DNA from: Nesterenkonia ebinurensis
Lineage (GTDB): Bacteria > Actinomycetota > Actinomycetes > Actinomycetales > Micrococcaceae
Direction of reading: 5' to 3'
Assembly: GCF_008711175.1 (NCBI RefSeq)
Contig: NZ_VWNF01000011.1
Location: 248,001-312,000 of the forward strand
DNA: 64,000 nucleotides
Shown: positions 58,288 to 64,000 of the stretch, piece by piece
Layout: the number at the start of each line of letters is the position of its first letter
Numbering within the stretch: position 1 is the stretch's first letter
Notes under the pieces: generated by a model
What the model saw: only the letters and a program-made list of their open reading frames with translations
Database searches by the model: none
What the model was told of the DNA's origin: nothing
Translations under genes and position numbers: made by a program

Positions 58288-59717
58288 TTCCCTGCAGCAG
58301 CCGCTGCTGGGACCACCGGGCGGGAGAACTGGGTTCCGGCGGCCTGCTCATAGGCGTGGGCGGCGCGCAGCACCAGCCGGTCTTGGGTGCGGGCGGCGAC
58401 AAACTGGAGACCCACCGGCAGCCCGTTCTCCGCGACCCCGCAGGGTACCGAGGCAGCCGGCTGCTGGGTCATGTTGAACGGGTAGGTGTAGGGGGTCCAG
58501 GAAGTCCACAACTCTGACTTCCAGCCCTCTGGAGCCTGGCGCTGACAGTCAAAGCTGGTGACCGGCATGGTGGGGGTCACCAGCAGGTCGTAGTGTTCGT
58601 GGAAGGCCCCCATGGTCACGCCAAGGTCCATCCGCACTGCAGTGGCGGTGAGGTAGTCCAAGGCGGTGGCGTCGCGATACTTCTCGATGCCCTCGCGCAG
58701 GCCCGGGTCGATCTCACCCAGTGCGTCCGGGCCGAAGACCTCCAGCACTTTAGCAGCGCCGGTGAACCAGAGCACGTGGAAGGGCTCCGCTGGGTCGGCA
58801 ATCTGCGGGTCTACCTGCTCCACAACAGCCCCGGCGCCCTCCAGGACTTTGACCGCCTCGCCCACCAGACGCTCAACCTCCGGATCGTTCTCCCCGAAGC
58901 CCAGGGTGGGTGAGTAGGCGATGCGCAGGCCCTCGATCCCATCCTCCAGACCATCGGCAAAGGAGGCAGTCGGGGTGGGCAGCGCCGACCAGTCCCTGGA
59001 GTCGAATCCAGCGATGATGTCCAGCAGCAGGGCAGTATCCCTGACCGTGCGGGTCATCGGCCCGGCGTGAGCAAGCGTGCCGAAGGGCGAGGAGGGATAC
59101 ATCGGCACGGTGCCATAGGTGGCCTTGATCGCCACGGTACCGGTGAAGGCTGCCGGAATTCGCACTGAGCCGCCCCCGTCGGTGCCCACTGACCAGGGAC
59201 CCATACCGGCGCCCACTGCGGCGGCCGCACCGCCGGAGGAGCCGCCAGCGTGGGTGGTGGTGTCCCAGGGATTGGAGGTGACCCCGGAGCGCATGCAGTC
59301 GGTCACGCCCTTCCAGGCGAACTCTGGGGTGGCGGTCTTGCCCAGCAGGACCGCACCGGTTTCGCGCAGGCGGGCCACACAGGGCGCGTCGGCATCCCAC
59401 GGCCCGGCCTCATCGATCAGTTTGGTGCCGCGCAGGGTGGGCCAGTCTTTGGTGAGGAAGATGTCCTTGATGGAGGTGGGCACCCCGTCACCCGGGCCCA
59501 AGGTCTCCCCTGCCTTCCAACGCTTGGCTGAGGCTTCAGCAGAAGTCAATGCTGACTCCCGGTCTACCAGCACAAAGGCATTGAGGGCATCGTCGTGCTT
59601 CTCGATTCGGTCCAGGACAGCCTCGGTGGCCTCCACCGGGGTGAACTCCCCGGCAGCGTAGCCGTCCAACAGTTCGGCCGCGGTCAGCTCAGCCAGGTCA
59701 GTGGGCTTCTGAATCAT
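58284..59717 (-). CDS. Amidase (amidase-signature family)
   Basis: 477 residues. The Ser-cisSer-Lys triad is visible: Lys in GVPTSIKDIFLTK, Ser in HAGGSSGGAAAAVGAGM, and GTDGGGSVRIPAAFTG. GatA/AtzF-type fold with no GatB/C partners nearby, so a free-standing hydrolase. Overlaps both neighbours by 4 bp, middle gene of a three-gene transcript. Probably releases an acid from an amide or ureide. Confidence 0.85.
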   Translation of the reverse strand: MIQKPTDLAELTAAELLDGYAAGEFTPVEATEAVLDRIEKHDDALNAFVLVDRESALTSAEASAKRWKAGETLGPGDGVPTSIKDIFLTKDWPTLRGTKLIDEAGPWDADAPCVARLRETGAVLLGKTATPEFAWKGVTDCMRSGVTSNPWDTTTHAGGSSGGAAAAVGAGMGPWSVGTDGGGSVRIPAAFTGTVAIKATYGTVPMYPSSPFGTLAHAGPMTRTVRDTALLLDIIAGFDSRDWSALPTPTASFADGLEDGIEGLRIAYSPTLGFGENDPEVERLVGEAVKVLEGAGAVVEQVDPQIADPAEPFHVLWFTGAAKVLEVFGPDALGEIDPGLREGIEKYRDATALDYLTATAVRMDLGVTMGAFHEHYDLLVTPTMPVTSFDCQRQAPEGWKSELWTSWTPYTYPFNMTQQPAASVPCGVAENGLPVGLQFVAARTQDRLVLRAAHAYEQAAGTQFSRPVVPAAAAAGK

Positions 59718-60712
59718 CGGTTCTCCTTCCGCGGCACGAAGCCAGCAGCCTTATCCACCACGTTGATCAGCTCTTCTCCGGCCAGCCAGCGTTCCGCATT
59801 GGCCAGGAACAGCTCCGCCAAGGCTTCCCGCCAGCCGTGCACATCACCAGACATATGGGAGGCGATCATGACATTCTCCAGCTCCCAGAGTGGGGATTCG
59901 GCAGGAAGCGGCTCCTGGGCGAACACGTCCAAGGAGGCAAAACCCAGCGGCCCCTCCTGCAGCGCAGCGATCAGTGCAGGTTCGTCCACCGAGGCACCGC
60001 GGCCAATATTGATGAAATGCGCCCCGGGTTTGGCCGCTGACAGGGTCTGCGGCCCGATCAGGTTCCGAGTGGCCGGGGTCAGCGGAGCGGCGTTGACAAT
60101 GATGTCGAACTCACCGACGTGCTCGGGCAGCTCCGCAGAGGGTACAACGACGCCGAAGTCCGGGTCCTCTGCCCTGGGAGTGCGCCCTGCCCCGGTCACC
60201 TCAATCCCGACTGCTCGCAGCAGCCGGGCGATCTCCCGTCCGATGGCCCCGGGCCCGATGATCAAGGCTCGGGAGCCGTCCACGCGCTTGGTCTCCCGGC
60301 GATCCCAGGTCTTGGTGCGCGCCAGCCGGTAGTTTCTAGCAAAGTCCTTGGCCTCGGCAAGCACAGCACCAAGCACCCATTCGGCGATCGGCCGGTCGAA
60401 GATGCCCTGGGCATTGGTGACCACCACATCGGATTCGTTGAGCTCGTCAAAGAGCAGCTTGTCCACTCCGGCGGCGGCTACGTAGATCCATTTCAGCCGG
60501 TCTGCGTGCGGCCAGGCGGCCTGCAGGGCTCCTGAGAAGAAGTCCCAGAGGTACAGCGCGTCTGCCCCAGCAATGTCCTGGGGCAGCTGATCGGCGGTGG
60601 TGAATCGGATCTCGGCGCGCCCCTCTAGGGCTTCGAGTCCCGGCGGCGTATGAAGCGGGGTATCCGGATCGGCGGGTCGCAGCACCGTAATCACCGGGAG
60701 AGGCTCAGACAT
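59714..60712 (-). CDS. D-2-hydroxyacid dehydrogenase
   Basis: 332 residues. Catalytic Arg in INIGRGASVDEPAL, Glu in FAQEPLPAESPLW and His in IASHMSGDVHG; NAD-binding GPGAIGREIARLLRAVG. Glyoxylate/hydroxypyruvate-type. First gene of the leftward transcript dehydrogenase-amidase-DUF3830, divergent from the racemase-like genes with a shared operator. Confidence 0.85.
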   Translation of the reverse strand: MSEPLPVITVLRPADPDTPLHTPPGLEALEGRAEIRFTTADQLPQDIAGADALYLWDFFSGALQAAWPHADRLKWIYVAAAGVDKLLFDELNESDVVVTNAQGIFDRPIAEWVLGAVLAEAKDFARNYRLARTKTWDRRETKRVDGSRALIIGPGAIGREIARLLRAVGIEVTGAGRTPRAEDPDFGVVVPSAELPEHVGEFDIIVNAAPLTPATRNLIGPQTLSAAKPGAHFINIGRGASVDEPALIAALQEGPLGFASLDVFAQEPLPAESPLWELENVMIASHMSGDVHGWREALAELFLANAERWLAGEELINVVDKAAGFVPRKENR

Positions 60713-60740
60713 GGGTGTAACATTAGGAACTCCATCTGCA

Positions 60741-60754
60741 GATTGTCAACAATC
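60741..60754. promoter_or_regulatory. GntR operator, copy 1
   Basis: GATTGTCAACAATC, a 14-bp palindrome of the TTGTnnACAA type bound by FadR-subfamily GntR regulators, in the divergent promoter of the dehydrogenase and racemase-like genes. Identical to 62616-62629. Confidence 0.7.
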
Positions 60755-60793
60755 CTGCAAGGCATCTCGTCGCCGTCTCAAAAGGGGTCCGAT

Positions 60794-61840
60794 ATGACAC
60801 CCACGCCTGCTGAGCACCAGCCCCCGGACCGGGCCCCGCTGACCATTCAGCTGGACGCTGAGTCACCCCCGGCGGCGGGGAGACCCCGCTGGCTGCCCGA
60901 CATGGCTCGCAGAGAGACTGCCGCCTCTGCGCGGGTCCCAAACGCCGCGGCTGCCTTCGGCCGGCTCACGCCGGCCAGCACCCCTGAAGCGGGCCCACTG
61001 GCACTGCCAGTGGGCACCGTGGTGCCCTATGACATGGCCTTGGACCGGGAGCTTCGCCAATTCTCCCAGGATGCGTACGGCTTCGCACAGTTGGACCTGC
61101 TGTTCACCAGAACACCTTTCGAACCGCTGGCGGTGACTGTGGAACAGGCCCGCGAGATCTCCCGGCCGGAGCTGATCACCGATGCGGTGCGGGCCACCTC
61201 TGCCACTGGTCCTGTCGGCTATATCTATGGCTGCACCTCGGGCAGCTTTGTGCGCGGACTTCACGGTGAGCGCCGGCTCATCGAGGCCATGACACGGGCT
61301 GGGGCTGAGGCTGCAGCCACAGCTCGTTTCGCCGTGGACGCTGCAGGCGGGTATGACACGCCCGCCCAGCCGGAGCTGCCGCCGCCTTTCGCAGTGACCA
61401 CCTCTGGTGCGCTGCTGGAGGCCGCTCAGCGGCTGGGTGTGACAAGGATTGCTGCTGCCACTCCTTATGACGAGGCGATCGGTGCATTGTTCGGCAGGTT
61501 CTTCGCCGAGGCTGGCATAGAGCTGGTGCACACCGCGAACCTGGGCCGCAGCGGCCGGATCTGGACGGTGCCCTGGGATGAGACCTGTGAACTGGTGCGC
61601 CGGGCTGATCATCCGGAGGCCGAGGCAGTGCTGGTGGCTTGTACCAATCTGCCCACCTACGAGATTCTCGACCAGCTGGAGCAGGACCTGGGCAAACCGG
61701 TGCTCTCGGCCAACCAGGCCACTGTCTGCTCCGCCCTGCGCAGAGCCGGGCGGCAGTACACCGGCCCTGGCGCCACCCTGCGGAGCACCTTTGGAGCCCC
61801 TTCCACTCCCGCACATCTCACCTCGCAAGAAGCAGTCTGA
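60794..61840 (+). CDS. Asp/Glu racemase-superfamily enzyme (maleate isomerase-like) with N-terminal extension
   Basis: 348 residues, ~100 longer than the family. The catalytic domain begins ~residue 70 (LPVGTVVPYDMALDREL). Both catalytic cysteines are present: Cys147 (YIYGCTSGSF) and Cys283 (LVACTNLPTYE). The extension (residues ~30-66) is encoded by repeat alpha. ATG 60794 follows AAGGGG at 8 nt. Likely isomerises or racemises a dicarboxylic or alpha-substituted acid released by the amidase. Confidence 0.75.
   Translation: MTPTPAEHQPPDRAPLTIQLDAESPPAAGRPRWLPDMARRETAASARVPNAAAAFGRLTPASTPEAGPLALPVGTVVPYDMALDRELRQFSQDAYGFAQLDLLFTRTPFEPLAVTVEQAREISRPELITDAVRATSATGPVGYIYGCTSGSFVRGLHGERRLIEAMTRAGAEAAATARFAVDAAGGYDTPAQPELPPPFAVTTSGALLEAAQRLGVTRIAAATPYDEAIGALFGRFFAEAGIELVHTANLGRSGRIWTVPWDETCELVRRADHPEAEAVLVACTNLPTYEILDQLEQDLGKPVLSANQATVCSALRRAGRQYTGPGATLRSTFGAPSTPAHLTSQEAV
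60897..60990 (+). repeat. Repeat alpha, copy in the racemase-like gene
   Basis: ACATGGCTCGCA at 60900 and GGTCCCAAACG at 60934 (34 bp apart), then CACCCCTGAAG at 60979. Encodes LPDMARRETAASARVPN; the lysC-upstream copy encodes [17 protein letters not shown] in one frame. Confidence 0.65.
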
Positions 61841-61843
61841 GCC

Positions 61844-62635
61844 ATGACTGTCACTGTCGGCATTCTCTACCCCGGCCATGCAGCCGAGGACGACTATCCC
61901 GCCTTCGAAGCCTCGCTTAGGCACAACTCCGCAGCAGCTCCACCTGTGCGTCTGCCGGTCACCATCACCACCATCGGGGTGGATGAGCACACCCCAGAGG
62001 CACTGCTGGAGACTGGCTCGCACAACCGGCTCGCAGAAGGTGCCGGGCGACTGCTGGCTGAGCACCGAGTGGACTCAGTGATGTGGGCGTGCACCTCGGG
62101 CAGCTTCGTCTACGGCTGGCACGGGGCTCATCAACAGGCCCAGAAGCTGGCCGAGGAGACTAACCTGCCAGCATCGTCCACTTCTCTGGCCTTTGCCCGG
62201 GCAGTAGAGGCTCTCGGGGTGACCAAGGTGGCGGTGGCGGCGTCGTACCCTGTTGAGCTTGCTGGGCACTTCCGTGAGTTCTTGGGCGCAGCGGGGGCCC
62301 AGGTGGTGAACTTCGCAGCTCATGGAGTATTCACCGCGGAAGCTGTGGGGCAGATGGACGCGGAGGAGATCATCGCGATGATCCGCGCGGTGGATGCCCC
62401 GGAGGCTGAGGCCATGCTGGTGCCGGATACCGCGATGCACTCACTGCGCTGGGTGGATGAGTTCGAGGCCGCGCTGGGCAAGCCGGTGCTCACCGCCAAC
62501 CAGGTCACCGTATGGGAAGGCATGCGGATTGCCGGGGTGAGGCATCCCCTGGTACCGGGCCTGGGCCGCCTGCTACGCATAGCTGAACACAGCGGAAGCA
62601 GAACCGGATACCATCGATTGTCAACAATCCACTGA
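61844..62635 (+). CDS. Second Asp/Glu racemase-superfamily enzyme, one catalytic Cys missing
   Basis: 263 residues, 3 bp after its paralogue. The first cysteine is kept (Cys83, MWACTSGSFVYGWHG) but the second catalytic position reads LVPDTAMHS, with Asp195 where Cys283 is in the neighbour. This breaks the usual two-base mechanism, so it may act as a decarboxylase-like or eliminating enzyme, or as a partner subunit. The last codons contain the second GntR operator. Confidence 0.72.
   Translation: MTVTVGILYPGHAAEDDYPAFEASLRHNSAAAPPVRLPVTITTIGVDEHTPEALLETGSHNRLAEGAGRLLAEHRVDSVMWACTSGSFVYGWHGAHQQAQKLAEETNLPASSTSLAFARAVEALGVTKVAVAASYPVELAGHFREFLGAAGAQVVNFAAHGVFTAEAVGQMDAEEIIAMIRAVDAPEAEAMLVPDTAMHSLRWVDEFEAALGKPVLTANQVTVWEGMRIAGVRHPLVPGLGRLLRIAEHSGSRTGYHRLSTIH
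62616..62629. promoter_or_regulatory. GntR operator, copy 2
   Basis: GATTGTCAACAATC, identical to 60741-60754, inside the last codons of the preceding gene and 18 bp before gntR; suggests autoregulation. Confidence 0.7.
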
Positions 62636-62647
62636 TCGGAGCATCTG

Positions 62648-63337
62648 ATGGCAGCCGCCGAGCCGTTCCAACGCGTCAACCGGGAGTCCACTGCTGGGCT
62701 GATCACCCGGCAGTTGCGTGAGGCCATCATGTACGGGCGGATCGCCCCGGGGGCGCAGCTCTCCGAGGCTGCGCTGGCCGCTCAGTTCGGGGTCAGCCGC
62801 GGGCCGCTGCGCGAGGCCACCCAGCGGTTGGTCCAGGAGGGGCTGGTGCGCGCAGAGCCCAACCGTGGATTGTTCGTCAAAGAGCTCGACGACGCCGGGA
62901 TCCGCGATCTCTACGCCGCCCGGATCGCCGTGGAGGCGGCGGCCGGACGAATGATCATCCGCGGCCGGTCTCCGGAGGCGGTGGCCAAGCTGCGCGCTGC
63001 CTATGATGCGATGCAGGATGCAGCCGAGCGCGGTGAGCTGGCCGAGCTTTCAGATGCGGACCTGCACTTCCACGAAGTGCTGGTGGACTCCGCGGGCAGC
63101 CCACGACTGCACCGGATGCACCAGACGCTGATGGCCGAAACCCGGATGTGCCTGACCGCACTGCAGGGCACCTATCAGGACCCGGAGGACCAAGTGGCCG
63201 AGCACCGCCGGATTGCTGAGGCAATTGCCGCCGGGGACGCCGATGAGCTGGTGGAGGCGGTAGAGTCCCATATGCAGGAGGCCCTGGACCGCCTGGTCAG
63301 CGACAGCGCGGCCGCTGAGGCTGCTGCAAGCACCTGA
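62648..63337 (+). CDS. GntR family (FCD/FadR type) regulator
   Basis: 229 residues. Winged helix LREAIMYGRIAPGAQLSEAALAAQFGVSRGPLREA; FCD effector domain with metal ligands in DLHFHEVLV, EHRRIAEAI and ESHMQEAL. Binds carboxylic acid effectors in relatives, fitting a cluster that degrades an amide or organic acid. Two identical palindromes nearby are the likely sites. Confidence 0.88.
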   Translation: MAAAEPFQRVNRESTAGLITRQLREAIMYGRIAPGAQLSEAALAAQFGVSRGPLREATQRLVQEGLVRAEPNRGLFVKELDDAGIRDLYAARIAVEAAAGRMIIRGRSPEAVAKLRAAYDAMQDAAERGELAELSDADLHFHEVLVDSAGSPRLHRMHQTLMAETRMCLTALQGTYQDPEDQVAEHRRIAEAIAAGDADELVEAVESHMQEALDRLVSDSAAAEAAAST

Positions 63338-63462
63338 GGATGACGAGACCGGAAACGCCTCTTTTCATGTGAGACAATTCACAGGTTGCATCAGGATCTG
63401 CGGATCTTTTCAGTGATCGACCCGTGTCTGCGCCGCAGCATCCCATGAAAGGTAAGGAGCCC

Positions 63463-64000
63463 ATGACCACACAGCAGTCCGAGATGCCGGGCAGTCAGAC
63501 TCCTCAGGAGTCGCGTAACCATTTCCGCGCCGTCGTCGTCTTCCCGATCGTGACCCTGGTAGCCGCAGTGATCGGCTATGTGTGGGCCGGGCCGGTGAGC
63601 GAAGGTGCGTTCATGACCAACTGGCTGCTGGGCGTGATCATGTTCGGCATGGGTCTGACTGTCCGCCCCGCCGACTTCGTGCTGGTGGTCAAGAAACCGA
63701 TGCCGGTACTGCTGACCGTAGTGGCGCAGTACGCCATCATGCCGCTGGCCGCCCTCTCGGTGGTCTGGATTCTGGGGCTGCCGGCGGAGATCGCCGTCGG
63801 TGTCATTCTGCTGGGCTGCGTCCCTGGCGGCACCACCTCAAATGTGGTGACCTATCTGGCCCGGGGCGATGTTGCCCTCTCGGTGACCCTCACCTCGGTG
63901 TCCACACTTCTGGCACCGCTGGTCACTCCCCTGCTGACTCTGTGGCTGGCCGGGCAGTACATGCCGTTGGACGCCCTGGGCATGGCCCAGTCGATCGTGC
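63463..64000 (+). CDS. BASS-family (bile acid:sodium symporter-like) carrier, C-terminus off the window
   Basis: About 179 residues visible. Hydrophobic helices start at ~25; [56 protein letters not shown] is the core sodium-binding crossover of BASS carriers. ATG 63463 has AAGGAG upstream; ATG 63445 is an alternative. Likely imports the substrate of the neighbouring catabolic cluster. Confidence 0.85.
   Translation, partial: MTTQQSEMPGSQTPQESRNHFRAVVVFPIVTLVAAVIGYVWAGPVSEGAFMTNWLLGVIMFGMGLTVRPADFVLVVKKPMPVLLTVVAQYAIMPLAALSVVWILGLPAEIAVGVILLGCVPGGTTSNVVTYLARGDVALSVTLTSVSTLLAPLVTPLLTLWLAGQYMPLDALGMAQSIV

Noticed and set aside
1-64000. CRISPR arrays, tRNA or rRNA genes, intact transposases or integrases
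   Set aside because: Intergenic regions were read on both strands. No regularly spaced repeats, no tRNA T-loop patterns and no recombinase motifs were seen.

Overview
The window is high-GC, densely packed DNA from an actinobacterium, most likely the Micrococcaceae (Arthrobacter/Nesterenkonia-like, and probably salt-tolerant). Four things point there. The haem genes belong to the coproporphyrin-dependent route (hemE-hemY-hemQ-hemH, with divergent hemA). dnaX, recR and lysC lie on one strand. There is an ectoine-uptake operon. One arsenate reductase is of the mycothiol-linked type. No rRNA, tRNA, CRISPR array or intact transposase was recognised. Species and all family names are inferred from reading the sequence; no database was searched.

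Layout. 1-6.2 kb: haem biosynthesis; hemE-hemY-hemQ-hemH run leftwards and hemA rightwards. 6.3-9.5 kb: dnaX and recR. 9.5-13.4 kb: ehuBCDA (ectoine/hydroxyectoine ABC importer), lying between recR and lysC. 13.4-15.4 kb: lysC behind a repeat element and a second copy of its own start, then a structured non-coding stretch. 15.4-18.9 kb: an NAD(P)-binding oxidoreductase, an overlapping RHH-VOC-MFS operon and a small membrane protein. 19-24.1 kb: purS-purQ-purL and three small enzymes. 24.4-26.5 kb: a NatAB-type ABC exporter. 26.5-36.7 kb: a hydantoin/N-carbamoyl-amino-acid island (hydantoinase, racemase, carbamoylase, two accessory oxidoreductases, polar amino-acid ABC importer) flanked by a 46-bp perfect direct repeat of the natB 3' end. 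36.8-40.3 kb: an RpiR regulator, FAD amine oxidase and GltS-like carrier of lower GC. 40.3-46.3 kb: NHL/thioredoxin protein, CopD-CtaG fusion, HU, and the zinc-free ribosomal trio S14-L33-L28. 46.6-49.4 kb: CsoR-controlled copper ATPase operon with a decayed DUF305 gene. 49.4-51.1 kb: MerR regulator and membrane protein. 51.2-56.4 kb: arsenic resistance. 56.4-57.5 kb: YdcF-like protein. 57.7-64 kb: a GntR-controlled catabolic cluster (DUF3830, amidase, D-2-hydroxyacid dehydrogenase, two Asp/Glu-racemase-like enzymes, BASS-type carrier running off the end).

The most unusual signal is at the DNA level. hemY carries extra in-frame segments that match repeats found elsewhere in the window. One repeat has three copies with the same 34-bp internal spacing (in hemY, before lysC, and in the N-terminus of a racemase-like gene). 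A second, with a palindromic core, has three or four copies. Three genes (lysC, natB, rpsN) have a diverged copy of their own terminal coding sequence next to inserted DNA. The word ACGACGCC is also strongly over-represented, often in linkers and in the HU terminator.

Regulation visible in sequence: two CsoR-type sites before the copper operon, ArsR-type inverted repeats in the divergent ars promoter, an identical 14-bp palindrome at two places in the GntR cluster (with a near match in the ehuB promoter), and matching GTTTACGT(T/A)AC motifs in the two main promoters of the hydantoin island.
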